From positions 1-54,541 of the forward strand of contig MGTX01000029.1 of assembly GCA_001799675.1 (NCBI GenBank): a stretch of 54,541 nucleotides of DNA. The letters are read 5' to 3'. The position numbers were made by a program, and so were the translations under genes. This stretch comes from Elusimicrobia bacterium GWA2_66_18. Lineage in GTDB: Bacteria; Elusimicrobiota; Elusimicrobia; UBA1565; UBA9628. Shown one piece after another: positions 25,041 to 33,100 of this stretch. How positions within the stretch are numbered: position 1 is the stretch's first letter; each line of letters starts with the position of its first letter. Under the pieces are notes generated by a model, which saw only the letters and a program-made list of their open reading frames with translations, searched no databases and was not told the DNA's origin.

Positions 25041-25247
25041 ATGAACCTCGCCGACGCGATCCAGCCGGCGGAGGGCTTGGCGGCGCCGCTGGTGAGGCTC
25101 ACCGCGAACACCATCCTGCGCTTCGCGATGGCGACGGTCCTCTTCGGCGCGGCCATGCATTACTTGGTAAGCGGGCGCAAGGAAGCCAGCATGGGCAAGA
25201 TGTTCACCGGCGCGCTCCTCGTGCTGGCCAGCCTCCTTTTCCTTTAA
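25041..25247 (+). CDS. small two-helix membrane protein
   Basis: 68 residues with two hydrophobic helices (LRFAMATVLFGAAMHYLV and MFTGALLVLASLLFL) joined by a short basic loop (SGRKEASMGK). ATG 25041 lies two bases after the stop of the HEAT-like protein, with TGAGG upstream, so it is co-transcribed. The function is unknown. The short gap after it holds a weak CCCC/GGGG hairpin at ~25253-25266. Confidence 0.6.
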   Translation: MNLADAIQPAEGLAAPLVRLTANTILRFAMATVLFGAAMHYLVSGRKEASMGKMFTGALLVLASLLFL

Positions 25248-25273
25248 AGAGACCCCTGGCGAGGGGGCCGCGC

Positions 25274-26806
25274 TCAACGCGAGCGGCGGCGGATTTCCTC
25301 GCTCATCTCCCGGCCCATGTCTTCCATCTGCCTGGTCTCCGCCTCGATCACGTCATCGATGCGGTAGGGCATGGCGGGCGTGACGACCACCGGCTTCGTC
25401 TTGGGCGCCGGCGGCAGGGCCGCGACGGGCGCGGGCGCGGCCGGCGCGGCCGGGACGACGGGCGGCGCGGGGGCCGCGTCCGCGGCGGCGAGCCAGCGCC
25501 GCGCGACGGACGACCTGACGGAAAAGTTGACGCTGGTGATGGTCAGGCCGTCGGCGGCCTTGCGCGCCATCGAGGTGTTCACGCCCACGATGGCGCCGGA
25601 CCGGTCGATGAGAGGGCCTCCGGAGTTGCCTCGGTTGATGCTGGCGTCGGTCTGGAAGGCGTTCTTGCCCGCGACGCCTCCGAGGTCGGCGACCACGGCG
25701 CTGACCACGCCCTGCGTCAGCGTCCAGAGTCCCCCCTGCTCGGGATGCCCGATGGCGACCACGGGGTCGCCGGGCGCCACATCCGAATCGTCGCCCAGGG
25801 CGAGAGGCTCCACGCCCAGGTTCCTAGCCGGCTCCAGCAGGGCCAAGTCCAGGGCGCGGTCGTAGCGCGCGACCTTGACCGTCACCGGGTCCGCCAGGTC
25901 CTTCTTCGCATCTCCCGTGACTTTGGCGGGTTTGAGGTAGACGCGCAGGGTCGGAAAGGCGGCCTCAGTGTGGTCGTCGATGACGACATGCGCGTTGGTG
26001 AGCACTCGCCCCTCCGCGTCGATGACGGAGCCGGTCCCGAGTTCTCCCTGGCCGCCCGCGCTCGAGCCGAGCACCAGGACCACGGATGCGGCGTCTTTCT
26101 GGTAGATCTCCTTCGCTGAAAGGATCTTGGCGGCGGGGGCCTCAGCGGGCGCCGTCGCCGCGGCGGCCGCCGTCTTCTCGGAAGGCGAGGAGACCAGTGC
26201 TGCGACCTTCCGATAGGCGAGGGCGCAGTCATAGTGGATCCGGGCTCGCTTGGACGGGGTCAAGGCGCCGTCCGTGAGGCTCTTGTCCGACTCATCGACG
26301 GCGGCCAGGTGGCGCGAGACCTCTTTATCCGAGTTTGGGGAGAGCTTTCGTCCGCCGCGGACGGCGGCGACGGCGGCGCCCACCGAGGGGTGGTAGGCGG
26401 GTTCGGCGTTGACGTAGCTGCTGAAGTCGCTCCACCAGCCCGTCTGAGTGATGAGGTCGGGGTCAGGCGCCGCGTCCTTGGCGTCGTCGGAGATCGAGCG
26501 GCCGGCCTGCGTCGGGGCGGCGAGAGCGGCCTGGGCTTCGATCTTGAGCTCCGGATCGAGGCCGGCATCGAGCGCCGCGCGGTAGCGCGCGCCGGCGAGG
26601 CTGAGGTAGATCGTGGAGAGCAGGGCCGGGCGCTCGAGCTTGGTCCAGCGCTCGTTCGAGGAGGAGCCCGCCTTCACGAGGCCGCGGTAGTCCTCGTCGG
26701 ACATGGAGAGGACCGCGTCGCCGGCTCGTCTGAGGGCGTCCTCATCGGCGGCGCGCAAGGGCGCGGCGGCCAGGGTCATGGCTAGAGCGGCGATCAGCAT
26801 TCTCAT
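25274..26806 (-). CDS. exported S1C (HtrA/Deg-like) serine protease
   Basis: 510 residues with a signal peptide (LIAALAMTLAAAPLRA). Residues ~25-220 form an unrecognised helical domain. A trypsin-like domain spans ~225-430, with catalytic His ~273 (LTNAHVV), Asp in RALDLALLEPA and Ser ~395 (INRGNSGGPL). An Ala/Pro-rich linker follows, then a short C-terminal tail; no PDZ domain is evident. It probably acts in envelope protein quality control. AGGAAAA precedes ATG. The tRNA-Arg gene lies just upstream. Confidence 0.88.
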   Translation of the reverse strand: MRMLIAALAMTLAAAPLRAADEDALRRAGDAVLSMSDEDYRGLVKAGSSSNERWTKLERPALLSTIYLSLAGARYRAALDAGLDPELKIEAQAALAAPTQAGRSISDDAKDAAPDPDLITQTGWWSDFSSYVNAEPAYHPSVGAAVAAVRGGRKLSPNSDKEVSRHLAAVDESDKSLTDGALTPSKRARIHYDCALAYRKVAALVSSPSEKTAAAAATAPAEAPAAKILSAKEIYQKDAASVVLVLGSSAGGQGELGTGSVIDAEGRVLTNAHVVIDDHTEAAFPTLRVYLKPAKVTGDAKKDLADPVTVKVARYDRALDLALLEPARNLGVEPLALGDDSDVAPGDPVVAIGHPEQGGLWTLTQGVVSAVVADLGGVAGKNAFQTDASINRGNSGGPLIDRSGAIVGVNTSMARKAADGLTITSVNFSVRSSVARRWLAAADAAPAPPVVPAAPAAPAPVAALPPAPKTKPVVVTPAMPYRIDDVIEAETRQMEDMGREMSEEIRRRSR

Positions 26807-26834
26807 GATGTGTTTTCCTCTTCTTTTTGAATCG

Positions 26835-26906
26835 TGCCCCCTCCAGGAATCGAACCTGGATCACGTGCTTAGAAGGCACGGGCTCTATCCATTGAGCTAA
26901 GGGGAC
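26835..26906 (-). tRNA. tRNA-Arg (anticodon UCU)
   Basis: A 72-nt cloverleaf. The acceptor stem GTCCCCT/AGGGGGC includes one G-U pair. The D arm is GCTC...GAGC, the anticodon stem CGTGC/GCACG with loop CTTCTAA, and the T arm CCAGG-TTCGATT-CCTGG. The 3' CCA is not encoded. It reads AGA codons, which are rare in this G+C-rich DNA. Confidence 0.95.
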
Positions 26907-27040
26907 TTAAGCCTGATTATACAACAAGAGTTTTGACTCGACGGGAGTTGCTTTCGGGGCTTGGTGCCTTCCAGGGCACGGGCAAGGATGCAAAGTCCAT
27001 GCCGCACGTCCACAAGATATTTGCCAACGTGAAGCGCTGG
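26907..27040. other. intergenic, no gene seen
   Basis: The 134 bases between the tRNA and the HigA-like gene contain no convincing coding frame. There is no copy of the tRNA 3' end that would mark an attachment site. Confidence 0.5.
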
Positions 27041-27538
27041 CTACTTGGAACCCACCATGGCCGCGTGACGGCGAAGCACGAAGAAAACGGCTGGTGAAAC
27101 GCCGAATCGGCTCGACAGTTTCCCAATCTGCCCAGAGGTGAGCGTCTTTTTGCCTCTTAAGATGTCCGACACATAGGGTTGCGCGCCGATTTCCTTTTCG
27201 AGATCCGCTTGCGTCAGCCCATTCTGCTGTATCAGGAAAGCAAGCACCTCTCGCCCGGAAGTTTGACTGCGCGGCCAGTGCGTTTGCTCGAATCTGGCAA
27301 GAAACGGGGAGAGGACGCGAAGGTATTGCCGGATTCCTTCCGCAGAGCGCTTGTCCGCTCCGTGGGCCAGCTCGCGCATGAGCGTGCCCACCAACTCGCG
27401 ATACGCTCGGTGCTCCGAGGCGCTCTTCATCTCGCGCGGCGGGAATCTCTCGACCAAGAAGCTATAGATGGGATTGGAGGCAGAACCGACGTGAATTTTC
27501 GACACCTTCTTTTCCAAAGTCTGAAGCGTCATGCGCAC
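27041..27538 (-). CDS. HigA-like antitoxin (XRE helix-turn-helix), long form
   Basis: 165 residues. The C-terminal ~60 form an XRE-type helix-turn-helix (FLIQQNGLTQADLEKEIGAQ, then PYVSDILRGKKTLTSGQIGK). The N-terminal ~95 residues are helical, as in large HigA/MqsA-like antitoxins. It should neutralise the HigB-like toxin encoded upstream and repress the shared promoter. Its start overlaps the toxin stop by ten bases, so translation is coupled. The toxin-first order is typical of higBA. Confidence 0.82.
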   Translation of the reverse strand: MRMTLQTLEKKVSKIHVGSASNPIYSFLVERFPPREMKSASEHRAYRELVGTLMRELAHGADKRSAEGIRQYLRVLSPFLARFEQTHWPRSQTSGREVLAFLIQQNGLTQADLEKEIGAQPYVSDILRGKKTLTSGQIGKLSSRFGVSPAVFFVLRRHAAMVGSK

Positions 27539-27819
27539 CTCCAGCGATCGTAGCGCCCATGATCCATGAGGGCGTCAATATTGACGATTTGCGATTTAAA
27601 ATCGATCAAAGCGACGAGCCGATGTCTACCCCGCGCAACGTCAAAGACATGGCAGTGCGGAGGGACGTAATCGTAGGATTTGGAAAAAGTCCTTCTGAGC
27701 TCCGGTATCGATTGAAAGGATGTTTCCTGCATGACTGTTCTCCACCGATCCAGCGAGGCCCGGGCCTCGGGATGCCTTTTTTTGTAGGCATCGATGATCT
27801 CGGCCCCTAAAAGAACCAC
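27529..27819 (-). CDS. HigB-family mRNA-interferase toxin
   Basis: 96 residues resembling the HigB_toxin family: AYKKRHPEARASLDRWRTVM, IPELRRTFSKSYDYV, then CHVFDVARGRHRLVALIDF and a terminal DHGRYDRW. The family's usual THAEYD near the end is diverged to DHGRYD. Ribosome-dependent mRNA cleavage is known for the family. GTG 27819 lies six bases after a perfect TATAAT. Confidence 0.82.
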   Translation of the reverse strand: MVLLGAEIIDAYKKRHPEARASLDRWRTVMQETSFQSIPELRRTFSKSYDYVPPHCHVFDVARGRHRLVALIDFKSQIVNIDALMDHGRYDRWRCA

Positions 27820-27853
27820 GTTTTTATTATAACTGATAGATATAGTTTGTCAA
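27820..27853 (-). promoter_or_regulatory. consensus sigma70 promoter of higBA, leaderless
   Basis: On the minus strand TTGACA (27853-27848), a 16-base spacer and TATAAT (27831-27826) are followed by six bases and the GTG start. The spacer ACTATATCTATCAGT is AT-rich and is the likely place for HigA binding. This is the clearest full promoter in the window. Confidence 0.75.
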
Positions 27854-27948
27854 GTGCCACCACGCGGCTGGTCTCCTCTGCGCTTGACTCCCCCAACAGC
27901 TTGTGCTGGAATGTCCTGGACGCAAGGCGCTCTTCGGAGGGTCTTCAA

Positions 27949-28908
27949 ATGAAACGTCTCCTGACGGCGTGCGTCGCTGCCTTGGTTGCGGCGCGCCTGG
28001 CGGCTCCGGTGGCCGCGCGGGCGCATGCGCAGGCCATCTACGGCGGCGACGACCGCATCGACGTCTACCAGACCGGCAACGCGCAGTTGAGGTCTCTGGC
28101 CGACTCGACCGTCGCGCTGTTCCACTCCGACGACGTGGCGACGCAAGGCGACGAGGCCCGGCTCAGGACTCGGATCTACGGCGACAGCATGCAAATGTGC
28201 CCGCAGGAGCCCTTCTTCGACCAGCCGGTCGGCGCGGTCTGCTCCGGCTCGCTCGTGGCGCCGGACGTGATCATGACGGCCGGCCACTGCGTGCTCGCCG
28301 CCGACAAGTGCAAGGACGTCAAGTTCGTGTTCGGCTTCGCCATAAAGGAGAAGGGCCAGGACGCGACCAAGATCCCGGCCGGCGACGTCTACGGCTGCAA
28401 GGAGATCATCGGCGGCGAACAGGACTATGACGGCGCCGATTGGGCGCTCGTGCGCCTGGATCGCCGGGTCGCGGGGCATGCGCCGCTCAAGCTCAACCTC
28501 TCCGGCAAGATCGACAAGGGCGCTCCGGTCTTCGCTATCGGCCACCCGGTCGGCTTGCCGACCAAGATCGCGGGCGGCGCTCGCGTGCGCGACGCGTCGA
28601 ATCCCGCCGTTTTCGTCGCCAACCTCGACACCTACGTCCATAACTCGGGCTCGGCCGTGTTCAGCGCGGAGACGAATCTGGTCGAGGGCATTCTCGTGCG
28701 CGGAGCGCGGGACTTCGCGTTCGATCCCGTCGGCCAGTGCCAATTCTCGATCCGCTGCGAAGACGGCGATTGCCAGGGCGAGGACGTGACCAGGATCGCC
28801 AAAGTCGCCGATACGATCCCGGCCGCGGAGCACGCGGCGCGCGCGGTCCAACTCGAGCCCCGGATCGTCGCGATCCTGGCCGCGCTCGAAGCCGGGGCTC
28901 ACCCCTGA
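27949..28908 (+). CDS. exported trypsin-like (S1/V8-type) serine protease
   Basis: 319 residues with a signal peptide (LLTACVAALVAARLAAPVAA). The catalytic set is visible: His ~113 in MTAGHCVL, Asp in DGADWALVRL and Ser in HNSGSAVF. Several Cys pairs (MCPQEPF, VCSGS, GHC, DKCKD) suggest disulfides. ATG 27949 is chosen for the signal peptide and because GGAGG lies eight bases upstream. It is unrelated in layout to the S1C protease at 25.3 kb. It converges on the zincin gene. Confidence 0.88.
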   Translation: MKRLLTACVAALVAARLAAPVAARAHAQAIYGGDDRIDVYQTGNAQLRSLADSTVALFHSDDVATQGDEARLRTRIYGDSMQMCPQEPFFDQPVGAVCSGSLVAPDVIMTAGHCVLAADKCKDVKFVFGFAIKEKGQDATKIPAGDVYGCKEIIGGEQDYDGADWALVRLDRRVAGHAPLKLNLSGKIDKGAPVFAIGHPVGLPTKIAGGARVRDASNPAVFVANLDTYVHNSGSAVFSAETNLVEGILVRGARDFAFDPVGQCQFSIRCEDGDCQGEDVTRIAKVADTIPAAEHAARAVQLEPRIVAILAALEAGAHP

Positions 28909-28932
28909 CCGGCCCTGGGTCGAGTCTCCCTC

Positions 28933-29796
28933 TTATTGTTTAAACCAACAATGCGGCCGTTGGCCCGTCTGCTCGCCCTCCAGGGAACCGCAGACCCCCT
29001 GCGTCGGATCTTCAAAAAAAAGTTTTTCCTCCTTATTGCATAGGGCTCCCGCCACGACGGTATCCAGCCGGCACTGTCTTGAGGGCTCGTTCTCGATGGT
29101 TTGATCGACGACCAAGGTGTCGTTCCGATCGAGCTTTGGAGGAGGCTGACTCGTTCCCTCCGTGCTTGCCTCGACGGAAATCAGCCCCGCCGAAATAGTC
29201 ATAAGACACAGCTTGAACTGATTCCCCGATCCGTAAACTCGACGGCATGATTGCTTAAGAGCCTCCGGAATTCTCGCGCTTTCCTCTTGGGAGAGGTCTC
29301 GCGCGTGGTCCGCGAAAACCCGCTTAAAACAAATCATGCTGGCAAAATAGTCCGCCTGTCCTTCAACCGAGACTCGAATGCCGAGTTCGAGACGATTCTG
29401 AGACGTCTTCAGGGGAGCGCCTCCCAGGTGGTGCCCGACTTCATGGCAAATGCCGTGGACTAAAGCTTCCTCCGTCATTGCCGGATGGCGGGAATATCCC
29501 CCCTCTATCTTCACATGATATTCCATGGGATTGGTTCCAACGGCCTGCCACGCATAACTGTTGTTGATATCGCTGTTCCAGAAGTTGTGAAACACCAAAA
29601 CGGCTTTCCTTTTGGCGACTTCCTCTTTGTAGAGGTCATTGATTCTTCCGATGTAATCGTCAACCGTGTCTCTCGTGAATCGTCCATGAAAGCTCGGTTT
29701 AGGCGCGGGAATCTCCGATGACGCGGGGAAGAGAGGCAGCGCCCCGGCGCTGATATCCAAAAGAACCATCATGAGACCTGCGGTCAAATAGATCAT
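28933..29796 (-). CDS. exported zinc metalloprotease-like protein (HExxH)
   Basis: 287 residues, with an N-terminal hydrophobic signal (YLTAGLMMVLLDISAGALP). The metal site reads GICHEVGHHLGG (HEVGH), and ~35 residues later comes VEGQADYFASMICF, whose Glu fits the third ligand of a gluzincin. The C-terminal ~70 residues contain several Cys. ATG 29796 is chosen because GGGAGAAGAG precedes it. It overlaps the 62-aa gene by four bases (ATGA), so it is coupled to it and to the nucleotidyltransferase gene. The substrate is unknown. Confidence 0.7.
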   Translation of the reverse strand: MIYLTAGLMMVLLDISAGALPLFPASSEIPAPKPSFHGRFTRDTVDDYIGRINDLYKEEVAKRKAVLVFHNFWNSDINNSYAWQAVGTNPMEYHVKIEGGYSRHPAMTEEALVHGICHEVGHHLGGAPLKTSQNRLELGIRVSVEGQADYFASMICFKRVFADHARDLSQEESARIPEALKQSCRRVYGSGNQFKLCLMTISAGLISVEASTEGTSQPPPKLDRNDTLVVDQTIENEPSRQCRLDTVVAGALCNKEEKLFFEDPTQGVCGSLEGEQTGQRPHCWFKQ

Positions 29797-29981
29797 CTCT
29801 TCTCCCTGGGTTGGGTCGGGTTTTCCGTATGGGAAGCGGAAAGATGGTTCGCAATTTCTTGCGCTTGCTCGAGCCATTCGAGCTTTTGAGGCAATGGGAG
29901 ATGGGCGAAGCGTAAAAACTGAGCTTGATCATGGCCGTCCCAACCCTGCTCCCATGCCCGTTCCGGCGCAGAGCTACTCAT
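29793..29981 (-). CDS. 62-residue conserved small protein, partner of the nucleotidyltransferase-like gene
   Basis: 62 residues, soluble and helical: WEQGWDGHDQAQFLRF, then LPLPQKLEWLEQAQ. This resembles short proteins I associate with toxin-antitoxin-like loci beside MNT-type nucleotidyltransferases, but I know no assigned function. It overlaps the upstream gene by eight bases and the downstream zincin by four, so all three genes are translationally coupled. Confidence 0.65.
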   Translation of the reverse strand: MSSSAPERAWEQGWDGHDQAQFLRFAHLPLPQKLEWLEQAQEIANHLSASHTENPTQPREKR

Positions 29982-30480
29982 GGCCGCCTTCTCTCAGGCT
30001 CTTGAGCCTTGAGATGTCATCAAGGTCCTTGGTTCTGCCGGCCGCTTGCTTGAGTTGGATCAAATCCTCAAGGCCCAGGAAGACCGCTTCCATTCCAGGA
30101 GCCACTTCTTGGCGAGAGGCCCGGGCGTAGGCCTGACCGAAGTCCACTGGGGATTCGGCGAACAGATCGATCTCAGTGGCTGGGTGGCGACTGCTGAAGA
30201 GAGAAAAGACCTTGAGTCCCTTTTCTCTAATCCATTGAGCCCGCTTAGCCTGAATGGCAAACTCATCAAGGGATACCGGGGCTCTTGGTTTGTAACCTAG
30301 ACTGGCAAGCGCCCGCAGGCAGTCGCGCAGGCGAGTGTCCTCCAGATCGAGGATGATGTCCACGTCCGCCGTGAGCCTCAAATAGCCGTGGGCTACGACG
30401 GCTAAGCCCCCAGCGATCAAATAGCGCGTCCCTGAACCGTTGAGAGATCGGACGATTTCAACGACGCTGTTCTTCTGCAT
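29974..30480 (-). CDS. nucleotidyltransferase-like protein (MNT/AbiEii type)
   Basis: 168 residues with the nucleotidyltransferase-like core: RYLIAGGLAVVAHGYLR, then TADVDIILDLE (D-x-D), a third acidic position in TEIDLFAES, and a C-terminal GLEDLIQLKQAAGRTKDLDD segment typical of this group. Such proteins act as toxins or antitoxins, by nucleotide transfer, in several modules. ATG 30480 is chosen because homology starts there; CATAAT lies 12 bases upstream. It is the first gene of a three-gene coupled unit. Confidence 0.8.
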   Translation of the reverse strand: MQKNSVVEIVRSLNGSGTRYLIAGGLAVVAHGYLRLTADVDIILDLEDTRLRDCLRALASLGYKPRAPVSLDEFAIQAKRAQWIREKGLKVFSLFSSRHPATEIDLFAESPVDFGQAYARASRQEVAPGMEAVFLGLEDLIQLKQAAGRTKDLDDISRLKSLREGGHE

Positions 30481-30560
30481 GCGTGCAACCCCATTATGGC
30501 CGAGTCGGCGGCCGAGTTCAAGACCTTTTTCCTCTAACCGACGATCGACTTGACGCCAGG

Positions 30561-30689
30561 CGGCGATGGGCCGAGGCAACGGGGGACCTTCGGCCCTTCA
30601 AAGACTGGGTCCTTAATGACCCGCAAAGGGACAAAAGGCCCTCGTGGAGAGACGGCGTCGCGGCTAAAATACACTTGGGCCTTCGGCCC
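30561..30689 (+). other. run of four hairpins before the YiiX-like gene; candidate structured element
   Basis: Four short stems follow each other: GGGCCGAGG (30568-30576) with CCTTCGGCCC (30587-30596), GGGTC/GACCC (30607-30622), AGGG/CCCT (30627-30642) and GGGCC-TTC-GGCCC (30677-30689). The linkers are A-rich (GCAAAGGGACAAAAGG). A TAAAAT box at 30665-30670 may be the downstream gene's -10. If so, only the last hairpin is in its leader. No known riboswitch family is matched. Confidence 0.35.
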
Positions 30690-30720
30690 TTGGCCTTGGA
30701 TGCGTCGGTGCGGCAAAGAA

Positions 30721-31569
30721 ATGAAGCTTAGGATTTTGACTCTTCGGCGCTTGAATCGGGCGACCGTGCTGCTTCTTCTCGCCCTCGCTCCCGTACGGGC
30801 CGCCGGCGTCGCGCGGATACCCCGCCTTGCCTTCGCCACCGGCCAAGTCATCGCGATTTCCGAGATGAAAGCCGACCCGTCCACGCTTCTGTTTGAAGCC
30901 GCCACCTCCAGCCGTTACGGACATCTGGGCGTCGTGGCCGATACCGCCGAGGGTCTGATGGTCTATCATTCGGTCCCCAGGCACGTGCAGAAGACGCCCT
31001 TGGCCGATTTCCTCGCGCGCGCCCGCGTCAACGGCCGGCTCGACCCCCCATTCACCTTGCTGCGCCACGCCGAACCTTTGACGCATGCGGAGAGAAGCGA
31101 TCTCGTCAAAGTCATGGATGACATGGTCGCACGCAAGGTGCCTTTCAACTATTCCATGGCGATGAACCCCAGCAGCGTCAACTGCTCGGAGCTGGTCCGC
31201 CGGGTTTTCGAGGCCATCGGACGCTCGGGACTGGGCGAAGTCGGGCCCATCGGCCGCCATTACGGCGCTTTCGACGGCGCCCTGCTGCCGATCTTCAAGA
31301 TCAGCCGTCCGCCGGAAGGCTCTCTCGGCGTCAGCCCGGCGTCGATCGTGCATTCGCCTCAACTCGAGGTCGTCTACGCCAAGCTTCCGGTGGACCGAAT
31401 GGTCAGCGACGCCGAGATCTTCAATGCCTGGAAAGACGGCGGCGGGCTCGATCAACTGGCGCGGGTGACCCGCATTCCGCGCGGGAAGCTCATCGAGGAT
31501 TTGGGCAAGGCCGCCTCCGATCGGCCCGCCCGCGACTACCCGTCGACTTGGCGTCCTCCTCGGCGCTGA
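30721..31569 (+). CDS. YiiX/YebB-like exported permuted papain-fold (NlpC/P60-related) protein
   Basis: 282 residues with a signal peptide (RATVLLLLALAPVRAAGVA). The permuted papain pattern is visible: His in SRYGHLGVVAD comes first and Cys in VNCSELVRRVFE later, as in YiiX/YebB proteins. Members act as amidases or thioesterases on envelope substrates; the target here is unknown. ATG 30721 is chosen for the signal peptide. The ribosome-binding site is weak (GGCAAAGAA). It converges on the SDR gene. Confidence 0.8.
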   Translation: MKLRILTLRRLNRATVLLLLALAPVRAAGVARIPRLAFATGQVIAISEMKADPSTLLFEAATSSRYGHLGVVADTAEGLMVYHSVPRHVQKTPLADFLARARVNGRLDPPFTLLRHAEPLTHAERSDLVKVMDDMVARKVPFNYSMAMNPSSVNCSELVRRVFEAIGRSGLGEVGPIGRHYGAFDGALLPIFKISRPPEGSLGVSPASIVHSPQLEVVYAKLPVDRMVSDAEIFNAWKDGGGLDQLARVTRIPRGKLIEDLGKAASDRPARDYPSTWRPPRR

Positions 31570-31574
31570 GCGCG

Positions 31575-33095
31575 TCACCAGGCGGCGGGCTTGTAGTCCT
31601 TGAAGAACAGGCCATGGGCATGGACGCCGGTGTTGAGCCCGGTGACGAGAGGGTCGAGGACGCGGGCCGCGCCGTCGACCGAGTCGAGCGGGGGCTGGAA
31701 GTCGTGGACGGCCTGCTTGCGCAGAACGTGGACCGCGGGGTCCTCGTCGGTCACCCAGCCGGTGTCCACCGCGTTCATCCAGATCCCGGACTTCGCGTAG
31801 TCGCCGGCGGAGGTGCGCGTCATCATGTTGAGCGCGGCCTTGGCCATGTTGGTGTGGGGATGCTTGTCGGTCTTGGTCCCGCGCGAGAATATCCCCTCCA
31901 TGGCGGTGACGTTGACGATATGCCCCTCGCGCGTGCCGGCCTTGAGCATGAGGGGCTTGAGCTTGGAGGCGAGGATGAAGGGGGCCACGGCGTTGATGAG
32001 GGTGACCTCCACGAGTTCGGGCGTGGGGACCTCGGCCAAGGTCATGCGCCAGGTGTTCATGGCGCGCAGGTCCACCTGCTGGAGGTCCGCGTCGAGCGCG
32101 CCGGCCGGGAAGACGTCGCGGCCGCAAGCGCGGTCGTCGTAGGTCATGCGCACCTGGGAGAGCCTCGCGGATTGCCTGAGGCCGAGTCCCGCGGAGCCGC
32201 CGTCCCAGGAGGCCAGGGCTCTTTGGTCGCAGACGGCGGCGTCGCGTCCCTCGGCGCCCTCGAGCGCCGAGCAGCACTCGTAATGACCGGCGAGGATGGA
32301 GCGCTCGGCCTGCGGGAGGTCCTTCCAGGGAAGGGCTTCCCGCTCCAGGAGGTGCCGGTAGAAGCCCACGGGCCGGCGCACGGTCTGGGCCGCGTTGTTG
32401 ATGAGCGCGTCGAGGCGCGTCTCGGATCCCGAGAGGTAGCGGCAGAAGATCTCGACGCTCGGCGAATGACGAAGGTCCAGGCCGTGGATCCTGAGGCGGC
32501 CGCCCCAGTCCTTGAAGTCGGCCTCGGCCGCGTAGCGCGCGGAGGCGTCGTGGGGGAAGCGCGTGGAGACGACGACGCGCGCGCCCGCGCGGAGCATCTT
32601 GAGCGCGGCCTGGTAGCCGATCTTGAGGCGCGCGCCGGTGATGAAGGCCGTGCGCCCGGAGAGATCCGCCGTTTGGAATCGTTTGGCGTAGTTGAAGTCG
32701 GCGCACTCGGGGCACATGCCGTCATAGAAGCCGTGCAGGCGCGTGTAGCCCGCCTTGCAGACGTAGCAGGCCTGGGACTGGGAGAGCTCCCGGACGGGCG
32801 CGTCGGGAGAGGGAAGGGCGAACGCCGAAGCCGTGAACACCGGGGCCAGGCGCGCCGAACGGATGCCGGTGGCGGCGCGCGCGGCGCGGTCGCCCTCGAG
32901 GTTCAGGCGGCGGCGCTCCTTGCGCAGGCTGCGCGCGATGCGGGCGCGCTCGAGGCGGGCGGGGCGCGAGAGACGGCCGGCCGCCCGCATGAGACGCACA
33001 CGGTCCTCCTCGGGCAGGTCCGCGCAGAGGCCGGGGTCCGACACGAGCGCCTCGAGCGTTGTGATGGCGCTCAGGAGCGCGCCGGGGGAGTTCAC
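31575..33095 (-). CDS. SDR-family protein with N-terminal zinc ribbon
   Basis: 506 residues. A basic helical N-terminus (~1-100) is followed by a four-Cys zinc ribbon (ACYVCKAGYT and MCPECADF, ~110-132). A Rossmann SDR domain starts with FITGARLKIGYQAALKML and continues with LINNAAQTVRRP. The active-site Tyr of YxxxK is absent: the site reads HTNMAKAALNMM, with Thr in its place and Lys kept. A ~90-residue insertion separates NNAA from the NVTAMEG strand. Fused zinc-ribbon SDRs are known but uncharacterised. GTG 33095 lies five bases after the RDD stop, indicating one operon. Confidence 0.78.
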   Translation of the reverse strand: MNSPGALLSAITTLEALVSDPGLCADLPEEDRVRLMRAAGRLSRPARLERARIARSLRKERRRLNLEGDRAARAATGIRSARLAPVFTASAFALPSPDAPVRELSQSQACYVCKAGYTRLHGFYDGMCPECADFNYAKRFQTADLSGRTAFITGARLKIGYQAALKMLRAGARVVVSTRFPHDASARYAAEADFKDWGGRLRIHGLDLRHSPSVEIFCRYLSGSETRLDALINNAAQTVRRPVGFYRHLLEREALPWKDLPQAERSILAGHYECCSALEGAEGRDAAVCDQRALASWDGGSAGLGLRQSARLSQVRMTYDDRACGRDVFPAGALDADLQQVDLRAMNTWRMTLAEVPTPELVEVTLINAVAPFILASKLKPLMLKAGTREGHIVNVTAMEGIFSRGTKTDKHPHTNMAKAALNMMTRTSAGDYAKSGIWMNAVDTGWVTDEDPAVHVLRKQAVHDFQPPLDSVDGAARVLDPLVTGLNTGVHAHGLFFKDYKPAAW

Positions 33096-33100
33096 CCGGT

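Noticed and set aside
26835..27853. tRNA-Arg as an integration site for the HigBA region
   Set aside because: No integrase and no repeated copy of the tRNA 3' end was found downstream within the window.
30600..30660. Possible c-di-GMP (GEMM) riboswitch because of CCGCAAAGGG
   Set aside because: The conserved GEMM core and its tetraloop-receptor stems are not present. Only the short GCAAAG string is shared.
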